A DNA stretch of 64,000 bases from the NCBI RefSeq assembly GCF_900215205.1, contig NZ_OBDY01000008.1, forward strand, positions 277,550 to 341,549. The letters run 5' to 3'. A program made the translations under genes and the position numbers. The stretch is from Paractinoplanes atraurantiacus (GTDB taxonomy: Bacteria; Actinomycetota; Actinomycetes; Mycobacteriales; Micromonosporaceae). Shown here in pieces: positions 50,381-58,318 of the stretch (its first letter is position 1; every line of letters starts with the position of its first letter). The notes under the pieces were generated by a model. It saw only the letters and a list, made by a program, of their open reading frames with translations, had not been told where the DNA came from and did no database searches.

Positions 50381-53300
50381 TCAACCGGAGTACGCCTCGA
50401 TCTCGGCGAACTGCATGAGCTGCAGATTCGTGCCGGTGACCCGGATCCGGGTCGCGTCGCGAGGCGGGAACGTGAAATGGTGCCCGGCGGCACTGGCCGG
50501 GAAGGGATAGCCGGTCCGGCTGACGACGGTCGTCCCGGCGGTGCCGTCGAAGACCTCGATGGTGAAGTCGCTGGGGAAGTTGTTGCCCACGGCGGTCGGG
50601 TCGCCGCGCGGGAACAGCACCACCCGGCCGACCCGGCCCGGCTCGGGCAGAACCAGCTCGATCCACTCGGTGTGCGGATTGTCCACGTCGGACCACGAGC
50701 TCCACCCGAGACCGCCGGAGACGCCGTCGATGGCGGCCGGCAACGACCAGCCCCAGTCGCTCGGTGCGCTGCTGGACGCCGAGCCGGTCGCACCGAGGAC
50801 GAGGTTGGCGTCGGCGACGGTGCCGCGCGGGCCGACGGCGCCCCGGTAGGCGAGCACCGGCGGGCCGAACGACCGGCCGGCCGCGCCGAAGGTGTAGCCG
50901 CGCAGCTGGAAGCCGGTGCCGACGCGATAGAGCGCGGCGATCCCGGTCGTGCCGGCCGTCGACAGGGCGGTCCGCCCGCCGCACCACGAGCCGGCGGCGC
51001 TCGTCCAGGCCCGTCCGGGCGACGTCACGGTGCGGTCGGCGTTGCCGTAGAACGGCATCAGGGTCGCGGTGCAGCCCCCGAGGTCGTACAGGAGGCTGAC
51101 GTCGCCCCGGCCGTCGGCGTCGAAGTCGCCGGTCACCAGGTCGGCCGCCGCCCAGCAGAAGGCGCCGGCGCCGGAGTCCCATTTCAGCCCGGCCGTCTCG
51201 AAGCCGCCGGGGGTGCCGTAGTGCACCCACATCTTGGTCTGGCAGTTCGGGTATTGGTAGAGATAGCCGATGTCCACCCGGCCGTCGCCGTCGAAGTCGC
51301 CGGCGAACGTCTTCATGTTGACCCAGTCGGCCCAGCCGGCCGGGTGGGTGTACCAGGTGGCCGGCGCGGCGAAAGTCGGTGCGCCCGGTGAGCCGTTGGC
51401 CAGCAGCACCCGTATCGAGAAGGTCGCGTTGCCGTCGTTGTGGATCACCGCGATGTCGGTCCGGCCCGCCGCGTCGCCGTCGAAGTTGCCCGCCACCAGC
51501 TTGACGTTGGCGATGTTCCAGCCGGTCAGGATCTGCGCCGGCGCGCCCAGCAGGGCATTGGCGGTCGAGCGCTGGACGGACAGGCGGACGTTCGCGCCGT
51601 CCGGCGTGAGGACCGCGACATCGCTGAGCCGGTCGCCGTCGAAGTCGCCCTGAACCGTCCGCGTGGTCGCCACGGGATATCTGACCTCGACGTCCTGCAC
51701 GGCGGCCGGGCCGGCGAGCCCGTCGCCGCCCGAGGTGGCGTTCCAGCGCCACAGGGTCGCCTGGCCACCGCCGGCGTCGACCGGCAGTGTCACGTCGGCC
51801 CGCCCGTCCCCGGTGGCGTCACCCGGCCTCGGCGTGACCGCCCCGGCCGCGTTGGCCCGGAACTGCCGGGCGCCGGGCGCGTCGGGCGCGGTCGGCGCCA
51901 CCGGCGAGCGGTTGCCGGCGGAGTCGACGGCGACGACCGTGAGGAAGTTCTTGGACAGACCGGAGGCCACCGGCACCAGCGGCGCGGTCGCCCGCCCGTC
52001 GAACCCGGCCGGGACCCAGATGGTGGGCGCCGTCTCGATCGACCCGATCCCGTAGTAGTACCCGGTGATGTCCGTGTCGCCGGCGGCCGGGCCGAAGGTC
52101 GCCGTCACCGTCGAGCCGATCTGCGCCCCGGCCGGTGGGCCGGCCGGGAACGGGGGCAGTTGCGGGGCGGTGATGCTCGGCTGGCCCGGTGTCCGGTTGT
52201 CGACGACGAACCTGCACCATGGCGTGTAGTCGCTGTTGTCGATGCCGTCGAAGGCGCGAACGCGCCACTGGATCGTCTGCCCATCCGGCAGCGACGAGGC
52301 GGGCAGGCTCGCCTGGAACTCGTGCGGGGGCGAGACCGACGGGGTGTCCTCCAGGGCCGTCACCGCGGTACCGGCGGTCACGTTCTGCCATTCGAACCGG
52401 GCCAGCACGGTCGCGCCGGCGTCGACGTCACGGGCGGTCGCGGCGAAACTGACGCCGTCGGTCGCGTTGACCCGGCCGACGGTGTCGCAGCCGACCCGCT
52501 GCGACGTGCCGATCGTGGCCGGCGAGTCCGGCACCGACGGTGGGGTGTTGTAGGTGATGAGCAGCTGCGCGTCGTTGCGGAACCGCTTCCAGCTGCCCGG
52601 CATGGTGTTCTCGGCGCCTGCCTTGAGCCCGATGGCGACAGTGGCCCACCGGCCGGCGGCGGCGTCGACGACCGCCGGGTTGACGTTGAAGTCCAGCCAG
52701 CCCGGCCCGTTCGCGCATCCGCTGCGCCGGGCGATGTTGACCGCGGACAGTCCACGGCTCCAGGTGCCGGCATGGTTGTTCCAGTTGGTGGCGGTCGAGA
52801 CGGCGCCGACCTGCCACGCTTCGACCCAGTCGGCGGTGCAGTCCCAGGCGTTCGTCTCCCAGGCCCGGAACGTGGCGCCGAGGATGGTGGTGCCGTGCAC
52901 CGCGGTCGGCATGGCGAACTCCCAGATCAGTCGCTTGACCTGGTTGCGGTTGCACTGGCTCTCGAGCCGGACGTCGCAGTAGCCGGAGCCCTCGTCGCTC
53001 TTGCCGTCGAAGTTGTAGTACTCCTCGTCCGGAAAGCCACTGGAGATCATCGCCCAGTCCTGGCGGCCCGCGTCCACCTGCGGGTCGATGTAGAGCGGCA
53101 GGACGGCCGCGGGATCGTCGAGCAGGGCGCGGTCCGGGGTCAGCGTCAGGCCCGGTTCGCCGACCTTCAGCCCGATGCCGGCCACCCGGTCGCCCTCGGC
53201 CGGCCCGTCCGGCGACCGCGGCGCGCCGACACCGCCGCTCCCGCCCGACGAGTCCCACATCTTCGGGGCCGGGCTCGTGAAGACGGTCCGGCCGCGCGCG

Positions 53301-53947
53301 TCGGCGGCCACGAAGCCGCCGCCCTGCGGGGTCAGCGTCAGCGCGGTGTCGACGCCGAAGGTCACCGTGCGCAGCCGGGGAAGCGACTCGCGGGTGCGCA
53401 CCACCAGCGTCTCGGCGAACCCGTCGGGCCGGGCCGACAGCACCAGGTCGACGCCCGGCAGGACGTCGGCGTACGTCGCCCGCGAGCCGGACAGCACGGG
53501 CGCCGGCAGGGTCCACGGGGCCGTCAGCGACAGCGCGCCCCCGGCGGTGGCGATGCGCGCCATGGCGCCGGCGCCCGCGGCCGAGAAGTCAAGGTCGGCC
53601 GCCGTCGCCAGCGGCCGAACCCTACCCCCGATGGACCGCAGCGTGGTGTCGACTGCGGCCCACGATCCATCGGTGCCGCGCACGCGCCGCGGCACGGTCG
53701 AGGTCTCCAGCGTGTACGAGCCGTTCGGGTTGGCGAAGACCTGGTCCCGCTCCGACCGCCGGTCGAGCAGTTCGACCCGCGACTTGCAGGCCCGGGCCCG
53801 CGCCGTCGCCGTGGCCGCGTTCGCCGCGGCGGTGGGACACGCCGCGGCCGGCGCCGCGCCGGCCGGGCCGCCCGGCGCGGACAGTCCGGCGGCCACTGTC
53901 AGCGCTACGAGGGCCGCACCCGCGGCGCGCCGTACGGGACCGAACAT
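50381..53947 (-). CDS. Large secreted FG-GAP/discoidin-type protein, RHS partner
   Basis: This 1188-residue exported protein has a signal peptide (AAGAALVALTVAAGLSAPGG), a coiled helical part, a DNRLRE-like region (WEFAMPTAVHGTTILGATFR, WNNHAGTWSRGL), Ig-like segments (residues 480-670), then FG-GAP/VCBS repeats with Ca-binding loops (GDATGDGRADV, GDFDGDRLSDVAV, GDFDGDGRVDIGYL, GDFDADGRGDVSLL). The C-terminus is an F5/8 type C (discoidin) carbohydrate-binding-like domain (PSDWGWSLPAAIDG to QFAEIEAYSG). AAGGAG lies 8 bases before the ATG. It precedes the RHS gene by 26 bases; the two proteins share N-terminal organisation and probably act together at the cell surface. Confidence 0.85.
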   Translation of the reverse strand: MFGPVRRAAGAALVALTVAAGLSAPGGPAGAAPAAACPTAAANAATATARARACKSRVELLDRRSERDQVFANPNGSYTLETSTVPRRVRGTDGSWAAVDTTLRSIGGRVRPLATAADLDFSAAGAGAMARIATAGGALSLTAPWTLPAPVLSGSRATYADVLPGVDLVLSARPDGFAETLVVRTRESLPRLRTVTFGVDTALTLTPQGGGFVAADARGRTVFTSPAPKMWDSSGGSGGVGAPRSPDGPAEGDRVAGIGLKVGEPGLTLTPDRALLDDPAAVLPLYIDPQVDAGRQDWAMISSGFPDEEYYNFDGKSDEGSGYCDVRLESQCNRNQVKRLIWEFAMPTAVHGTTILGATFRAWETNAWDCTADWVEAWQVGAVSTATNWNNHAGTWSRGLSAVNIARRSGCANGPGWLDFNVNPAVVDAAAGRWATVAIGLKAGAENTMPGSWKRFRNDAQLLITYNTPPSVPDSPATIGTSQRVGCDTVGRVNATDGVSFAATARDVDAGATVLARFEWQNVTAGTAVTALEDTPSVSPPHEFQASLPASSLPDGQTIQWRVRAFDGIDNSDYTPWCRFVVDNRTPGQPSITAPQLPPFPAGPPAGAQIGSTVTATFGPAAGDTDITGYYYGIGSIETAPTIWVPAGFDGRATAPLVPVASGLSKNFLTVVAVDSAGNRSPVAPTAPDAPGARQFRANAAGAVTPRPGDATGDGRADVTLPVDAGGGQATLWRWNATSGGDGLAGPAAVQDVEVRYPVATTRTVQGDFDGDRLSDVAVLTPDGANVRLSVQRSTANALLGAPAQILTGWNIANVKLVAGNFDGDAAGRTDIAVIHNDGNATFSIRVLLANGSPGAPTFAAPATWYTHPAGWADWVNMKTFAGDFDGDGRVDIGYLYQYPNCQTKMWVHYGTPGGFETAGLKWDSGAGAFCWAAADLVTGDFDADGRGDVSLLYDLGGCTATLMPFYGNADRTVTSPGRAWTSAAGSWCGGRTALSTAGTTGIAALYRVGTGFQLRGYTFGAAGRSFGPPVLAYRGAVGPRGTVADANLVLGATGSASSSAPSDWGWSLPAAIDGVSGGLGWSSWSDVDNPHTEWIELVLPEPGRVGRVVLFPRGDPTAVGNNFPSDFTIEVFDGTAGTTVVSRTGYPFPASAAGHHFTFPPRDATRIRVTGTNLQLMQFAEIEAYSG

Positions 53948-54006
53948 GCGTGCACTCCTTCGGCCAGGGCCGCACGCATCGGTCGGCGGCGTCCGGTGAG
54001 GACGCC

Positions 54007-54040
54007 ATCATGGATCGACCGGTTTGACATTCGTTTGACA
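54007..54040 (-). promoter_or_regulatory. Candidate SARP-type promoter of the FG-GAP/RHS operon
   Basis: Read on the reverse strand, TGTCAAAC occurs twice (54040-54033 and 54029-54022) with an 11-base period. Nine bases later CATGAT (54012-54007) could be the -10. Heptamer direct repeats with 11-bp period ending about 8 bp before -10 are the known SARP binding layout. The gene starts 60 bases further on. On the forward strand the same repeats read TTGACA twice, but no gene follows in that direction. Confidence 0.5.
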
Positions 54041-54046
54041 CGCGGC

Positions 54047-55288
54047 TCAGGCGAACAAGGCGCGGCCCCAATAGTCGTCCGGGGCGGTCAGGCCCGGCGG
54101 GCAGGCGAAGATGCCGCTCGAGACGTGGCGTACGTACTCGTTCATCTCGTCGTTGGCGGCCAGGCTGCGCTGGACCGGGATGAAAGCCTTGGCCGGGTCC
54201 CTCTGGTACGCGATGAAGAACAGGCCCGCGTTGAGGCGGCCCAGGCCGTCCGAGCCGTCGACGAAGTTGTAGCCCCGCCGCAGCATCCGGGCGCCCTGGT
54301 TGGTGTCGGGGTGGGCCAGGCGCACGTGGGAAGTGGTGGCCAGCAGGGGCTGGCCGTCGGCGCCGACCGAGGTGAAGTCGGGCTCGTCGAACTCGGCGTC
54401 GGCGCCCAGCGGGGCTCCGCTGCCCTTGTAGCGGCCGACGATGCCCTCCTGCTCGGTCAGCGAGGAGCGGTCCCACGTCTCGATCAGCATGCGGATCTTG
54501 CGGGTGACCAGGTAGGAGCCGCCGGTCATCCAGTCCGGGCCGTCGCCGGGCTGGACCCACAGGTGCTCGCGTAGCAGGTCGGTCTGTTCGGCCTTCAGGT
54601 TGCGGGTGCCGTCCTTGAAGCCGAACAGGTTGCGTGGTGTCGCCTGTCCGACCGCGGTTGATGATGTACGGCCGAAGCCCAGCTGCGACCAGCGCACGCT
54701 GACCGTTCCCATGCCGATGCGGGCCAGGTTGCGCACGGCGTGGACGGCGACCTGCGGATCGTTGGCGCAGGCCTGGATCGCGATGTCGCCGCCGGAGATC
54801 GCCGCGTCGAGGGTGTCGCCGGTGAACCGGGGGAGCGGCTCCAACACCGCGGGCCGCTGCGAGGCCAGGCCGAACCGCTGGAACAGCGACGGCCCGAAGC
54901 CGATCGTGATGGTCAGCGACGACGGCGGCAGGCCCAGCGCCTCGCCCGTGTCGTCCGGCGGAGCCTCGGGCTCGCCGTTGACCGCGCCGATCTCGCCGGC
55001 ATCGCGGCCCGCGGTCATCCGGGCCGCGGCCGCGGTCCAGTCGCGCAGCATCTGGACGAGCTTGTCGCGGTCCTTGGTGATGACGTCGAACGCGACGAAG
55101 TGCAGGCGATCCTGCGCGGGTGTCACGATGCCGGCCTGATTCGGCCCGGCGAAGGGCACGACGTCGGAGACCGGCTCGGGGGCGGGGTCGCGGGTCAGGG
55201 CGGCGCCGCCGGCCAGGCCGGCCGCGCCCAGACCCACGCCGGCGCCGGCGAGCGTGATGGCTCGCCGGCGCGACATCTTCCAGGGCAT
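54047..55288 (-). CDS. efeB: Dyp-type peroxidase EfeB of the ferrous iron system
   Basis: The 413-residue haem peroxidase has a TAT signal (MPWKMSRRRAITLAGAGVGL) and the Dyp motifs: GFKDGTRN with the distal Asp, and TSHVRLAHPDTNQG with the proximal haem His. GYNFVDGSDGLGRLNAGLFF is a typical EfeB segment. It is exported folded and is thought to oxidise ferrous iron (or to release iron from haem) for uptake by EfeUO. It is the last gene of efeUOB, two bases after efeO. Confidence 0.95.
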   Translation of the reverse strand: MPWKMSRRRAITLAGAGVGLGAAGLAGGAALTRDPAPEPVSDVVPFAGPNQAGIVTPAQDRLHFVAFDVITKDRDKLVQMLRDWTAAAARMTAGRDAGEIGAVNGEPEAPPDDTGEALGLPPSSLTITIGFGPSLFQRFGLASQRPAVLEPLPRFTGDTLDAAISGGDIAIQACANDPQVAVHAVRNLARIGMGTVSVRWSQLGFGRTSSTAVGQATPRNLFGFKDGTRNLKAEQTDLLREHLWVQPGDGPDWMTGGSYLVTRKIRMLIETWDRSSLTEQEGIVGRYKGSGAPLGADAEFDEPDFTSVGADGQPLLATTSHVRLAHPDTNQGARMLRRGYNFVDGSDGLGRLNAGLFFIAYQRDPAKAFIPVQRSLAANDEMNEYVRHVSSGIFACPPGLTAPDDYWGRALFA

Positions 55289-55290
55289 GG

Positions 55291-56421
55291 TCAGGCCTTC
55301 TTCGCGACGACCGCGGCCACCTTGCTGATCGGCTCCGCGAGCGCGTTGATCGCGTCCGACAGGGTCTTCAGGTCGGCCTGGGTGAGCTGGTTGTGCAGCT
55401 TCCAGCCGTCACCGTCGCGGTACTTCGCGAGCGCGGTGTCGACGTTGGCGAACTCGGTGTCGAGCGTCTTGACCAGGGCCGGGTCGCGCTCCTCGAGGAC
55501 CGGGCGCAGCGAGGCGATCGCGGCCTTGGAGCCCTCGACGTTGGCGTTGAAGTCCCACAGGTCGGTGTGCGAGTAGCGGTCCTCCTCGCCCGTGATCTTG
55601 CCGGAGGCGACCTCGTCGAGCAGTCCCTTGGCGCCGTTGGCGAGCTGCAGCGGCGACAGCTTCTCGGCGTTGGCCTTCTGCACGATCTCCTTGACGTCGG
55701 TCAGCAGCTGGTCGGCGATCGGGCCGTCCTTGCTGATGTCCGGCTTCGCGGCCCACAGGTCCTTCTCGATGCGGTGGAAGCCGCCGAACTTCATGCCCTC
55801 CTCGGTGACCTCCTCGCGCCCGTCGATGCGGGGGTCGAGGTCGCCGAAGATCTCGGCCACCGGCTCGATCCGCTCCCAGTAGGTGCGGGCGATCGGGAAC
55901 AGCGCCTTGGCCTCGTCGACCTTGCCCGCCTTGACCGCTGTCACGAACTCGGTGGTCTTGGTCTCCAGGGCGCTGGTCTGGCTCTTGACGTAGCGCGAGT
56001 AGCTGGCGGTGGCCTCGGCCAGCTTGGCGTCCTCGGTGAGGGCGGGGGCCGAGCCCGAGACGGTCAGCGCCCCGCGGATGCCCTTGCCGATCATTCCGGG
56101 CTTACAGGCCGTCTCGTACGTCCCGGCGGGGAGCTCGACGTGCAGATTGCGCGACAGTCCGGGCGCGATGTTCTCGACCTCGGCCATGACCCGGTCGCCC
56201 GGGGCGTACACGTAGAACTCGGTGACCTTGTTGCCGCCGTTGGTGATGGCGAAGACGCTGGTGCCGGCGTCGACAGTGGTCTTGCCGACCTCGCACCCGG
56301 TGTCGGTCGCCTTGACCGCGATCGGGCCGCCGGCCGCCTCGTCCGCGCCGGAGTCACCGGAGCCGCAGGCGGCCACGGTGCAGACCGCCGCGACGGCGAG
56401 CAGAAGGGGGGGTTTGCGCAC
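55291..56421 (-). CDS. efeO: EfeO iron-binding lipoprotein (cupredoxin + M75)
   Basis: The 376-residue lipoprotein begins VRKPPLLLAVAAVCTVAACG, with lipobox VAAC. A cupredoxin-like N-terminal domain (about residues 35-120; VFAITNGGNKVTEFYVYAPG) precedes the imelysin/M75 domain (YSRYVKSQTSALETKTTEFV, EEGMKFGGFHRIEKDLWAAK, YSHTDLWDFNANVEGSKAA). It hands iron to the EfeU permease outside the membrane. The GTG start has AGGAG closely upstream. It lies 8 bases after efeU. Confidence 0.94.
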   Translation of the reverse strand: MRKPPLLLAVAAVCTVAACGSGDSGADEAAGGPIAVKATDTGCEVGKTTVDAGTSVFAITNGGNKVTEFYVYAPGDRVMAEVENIAPGLSRNLHVELPAGTYETACKPGMIGKGIRGALTVSGSAPALTEDAKLAEATASYSRYVKSQTSALETKTTEFVTAVKAGKVDEAKALFPIARTYWERIEPVAEIFGDLDPRIDGREEVTEEGMKFGGFHRIEKDLWAAKPDISKDGPIADQLLTDVKEIVQKANAEKLSPLQLANGAKGLLDEVASGKITGEEDRYSHTDLWDFNANVEGSKAAIASLRPVLEERDPALVKTLDTEFANVDTALAKYRDGDGWKLHNQLTQADLKTLSDAINALAEPISKVAAVVAKKA

Positions 56422-56429
56422 GATATCTC

Positions 56430-57260
56430 CTAGGACTGCGCCGGGGCGGGAACGGCGGCCGTTTTCGGCCGCAGGAACAGGAAGAGAACGGGTACGGCGT
56501 AGACGACCCAGGCCGCGACCTCGAGCACGGTGGCCGTCGGCGTCACGTTGAACATGCCGGTGAGCAGCGCGGTGTACCACGCGTTGGGGTCGAGGGCGCC
56601 GCTGATGTCGTACGCCAGATCGTTGAGGCCCGGAACGACGCCGGACTCCTGCAGATCGTGGATGCCGTATTTCAGGATGCCGGCGGCGACCAGGATGAGC
56701 AGCGTCCCGGTGATGGTGAAGAACACCGTCAGGTTGATGCGCACCGCCGTGGCGTACATCAGATAGCCCAGCAGGACCGCCGTGGCGATGCCACCGAGCA
56801 GCGCGTAGAGCGGGCCGCCGTTGACGCTGGCGCCCTGCACCGCCGAGTAGAAGATGAGCGAGGTCTCCAGGCCCTCGCGGACCACGGCCAGGAACGCCAT
56901 GACGGCCACCGCGATCGAGCCGACGGCCAGGGCGTCGCTGAGCTTGCCGCGCAGCTCGCCGGCCATCGACCGGGCGGCCCGGCGCATCCAGAAGATCATC
57001 CAGGTGACGAAGACGACGGCCAGGATCGAGGTGATCGCCTCGAACAGCTCGCGGTGCTCGTACTTCTGCAGCAGCGTGGTCGAGGTGTAGCTGAGCAGCC
57101 ACCCGAAGCCGACGGAGAGCACCACGGCCAGGCCGGCGCCGGCCCAGACCTGGGGCAGGCGGTCCTTGCGGTCGGCCTTGACCAGGAACGCGATGAGAAT
57201 GCTGACCACCAATGTGGCCTCGAGCCCCTCGCGCAGGCCGATGAGGTAGGTGGCGAGCAT
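56430..57260 (-). CDS. efeU: EfeU/FTR1-family iron permease
   Basis: The 276-residue permease has seven predicted membrane helices and two REGLE iron-binding motifs, LREGLEAT at residues 9-16 and VREGLETS in the fourth helix region, as in yeast Ftr1 and bacterial EfeU. It imports iron oxidised or delivered by EfeO and EfeB. The ATG at 57260 was preferred to the GTG at 57275 because GAGAGG lies upstream and family proteins begin MLATYLIGLREG. First gene of efeUOB; the promoter region 57261-57353 carries iron boxes and a BlaI-type palindrome. Confidence 0.94.
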   Translation of the reverse strand: MLATYLIGLREGLEATLVVSILIAFLVKADRKDRLPQVWAGAGLAVVLSVGFGWLLSYTSTTLLQKYEHRELFEAITSILAVVFVTWMIFWMRRAARSMAGELRGKLSDALAVGSIAVAVMAFLAVVREGLETSLIFYSAVQGASVNGGPLYALLGGIATAVLLGYLMYATAVRINLTVFFTITGTLLILVAAGILKYGIHDLQESGVVPGLNDLAYDISGALDPNAWYTALLTGMFNVTPTATVLEVAAWVVYAVPVLFLFLRPKTAAVPAPAQS

Positions 57261-57275
57261 GGAGGGTCCTCTCAC

Positions 57276-57294
57276 TAAGGCGTGCCTAACCTGA
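57276..57294 (-). promoter_or_regulatory. DtxR/IdeR-like iron box 1
   Basis: On the reverse strand the 19-mer TCAGGTTAGGCACGCCTTA matches the DtxR/IdeR consensus TTAGGTTAGGCTAACCTAA at 14 of 19 positions, by my hand count. It sits 16 bases upstream of the efeU start, where a bound repressor would block transcription. Confidence 0.65.
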
Positions 57295-57297
57295 CTA

Positions 57298-57310
57298 CTA
57301 CAGACTGTAG
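57298..57310. promoter_or_regulatory. BlaI-type palindrome in the efeU promoter
   Basis: CTACAG-A-CTGTAG is a perfect 6-bp inverted repeat with TACA/TGTA core, as in BlaI/MecI/CopY operators. The same 13-bp core, with a different centre base, lies at 57776-57788 in front of the blaI-type gene. It is wedged between the two iron boxes. Confidence 0.65.
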
Positions 57311-57311
57311 A

Positions 57312-57330
57312 TTAGGGAAGGCTGGCCTTA
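57312..57330. promoter_or_regulatory. DtxR/IdeR-like iron box 2
   Basis: The forward-strand 19-mer TTAGGGAAGGCTGGCCTTA matches the iron-box consensus at 14 of 19 positions, by my hand count. It begins two bases after the BlaI-type palindrome and lies in the upstream half of the efeU promoter. Confidence 0.6.
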
Positions 57331-57353
57331 GTGTCCAGGGCCGGTCCGGGTGA

Positions 57354-57737
57354 TCAGTCCTCGTCGGCGCCGGCGAGCAGCTGCCGCAGCAGGTCCTCGT
57401 CGCCGGGCTTCAACTCGCCCACGAAACGGCGCAGAACGGTCGCGCGGTCGGTGCCCGCGTCGAGCAGGGAACCCATCTTGCGGGCGGTCACCGAGGCCTC
57501 GTCGGTGAGCGGCGCGTAGCGGAACGAGCGGCCGTCCTTGAAGCGTGCGAGCAGGCCTTTCTCGAACATTCGAGTCAAGACCGTCACTACGGTGCTGTAC
57601 GAGAGGCGGGCTGTCAGCTTGCCGAGAACGTCGCGTGGGGTCAGCGGCTCGGTCGCGGACACCAGGACCCGGAGGATCTCCGACTCCAGCGCGCCGGCCT
57701 GGCGGCGCCCGGGCGCCTCTTCGTCGTCGGCGTGCAC
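57354..57737 (-). CDS. BlaI/MecI/CopY-family repressor
   Basis: The 127-residue protein shows the BlaI winged helix: ALESEILRVLVSATEPLTPR, DVLGKLTARLSYSTVVTVLT, RMFEKGLLARFKDGRSFRYA, then a C-terminal dimerisation region (TVLRRFVGELKPGDEDLLRQ). Classical members bind TACA-N-TGTA palindromes and are cleaved by a BlaR1 sensor peptidase; no blaR gene is present here. Two matching palindromes occur, one in its own divergent promoter region and one in the efeU promoter. It lies upstream of efeUOB on the same strand, 93 bases away. GTG start. Confidence 0.88.
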   Translation of the reverse strand: MHADDEEAPGRRQAGALESEILRVLVSATEPLTPRDVLGKLTARLSYSTVVTVLTRMFEKGLLARFKDGRSFRYAPLTDEASVTARKMGSLLDAGTDRATVLRRFVGELKPGDEDLLRQLLAGADED

Positions 57738-57772
57738 GAGCGCAGCATACCGAGATCATCTGTGGCTGCTAA

Positions 57773-57791
57773 CTTCTACAGCCTGTAGAAG
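57773..57791. promoter_or_regulatory. BlaI-type operator between blaI and the PadR-like gene
   Basis: CTTCTACAG-C-CTGTAGAAG is a perfect 9-bp inverted repeat. It shares CTACAG-N-CTGTAG with the efeU site. It lies 36 bases before the blaI-type start and 15 bases before the PadR-like start, just in front of the latter's ribosome-binding site, so it could repress both. Confidence 0.75.
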
Positions 57792-57805
57792 AAAGGTGAG
57801 CACCG

Positions 57806-58318
57806 ATGACGGCGACGCTCGGAAACATCCTCCTGGTGTTTCTGGCCGACCGGCCGGGCACCGCACACGAGCTGCAACAACGCCACGCCCAGACCTTCGG
57901 CCGGGAACGCTCGGTCGACATCGCCCGGGTGCTCGCGGCGCTGCGCCGCCAGGAACGCCTCGGCAGCGTCGGCACCGAGGCCGCGTCGCAGCCGCGGCGT
58001 CCCGTGGTCTGCTTCCTGACCGACGCCGGATACGCCCGTCAGCGCGCCTGGATGCTCGACGTCCCGCCCGGCATCAGCGGCGAGGACATCATCGTCCGTG
58101 TCCTGCTGGCCACCGCGGCGGCCGACCGCGAGACGTTCGACGCCGTGATCGAGTCGTGCCTGACCGCGCTCAAGTCCCAGCGCTCCCGGGTCCGCCGGCA
58201 GCCCGTGCTGGAGGCGGGCGGCGCCCTCGCCGAGTACGAGGACACCGTCGCCGCCTCCCTGCAGACGTGGCTGCGGCGCCTGGCCGGCCGCCCCCGCCGG
58301 CGCGACGCCGCCGCTTAG
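57806..58318 (+). CDS. PadR-like winged-helix protein
   Basis: A 170-residue protein with an N-terminal winged helix of PadR type (LGNILLVFLADRPGTAHELQ, VDIARVLAALRRQERLGSVG, RPVVCFLTDAGYARQRAWML) and a C-terminal helical dimer region (FDAVIESCLTALKSQRSRVR). The usual HGYxI motif is replaced by TAHELQ. It is divergent from the BlaI-type gene and its start region abuts a strong BlaI-type palindrome. Role unknown; a second regulator under BlaI control is suggested. It overlaps the convergent DUF5996 gene by four bases. Confidence 0.65.
   Translation: MTATLGNILLVFLADRPGTAHELQQRHAQTFGRERSVDIARVLAALRRQERLGSVGTEAASQPRRPVVCFLTDAGYARQRAWMLDVPPGISGEDIIVRVLLATAAADRETFDAVIESCLTALKSQRSRVRRQPVLEAGGALAEYEDTVAASLQTWLRRLAGRPRRRDAAA

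Noticed and set aside
54022..54040. Two TTGACA hexamers on the forward strand as -35 elements
   Set aside because: No gene is transcribed rightward here; the next genes run leftward. The same bases make more sense as a direct repeat for the leftward operon.
51440..54574. A 1044-codon forward frame opposite the FG-GAP and efeB genes
   Set aside because: It is an antisense shadow; both reverse-strand genes have signal peptides and clear domains.
57328..57759. A 143-codon alternative frame over the BlaI-type gene
   Set aside because: Arg-rich with no motif; the frame at 57354-57737 has the full BlaI winged helix.
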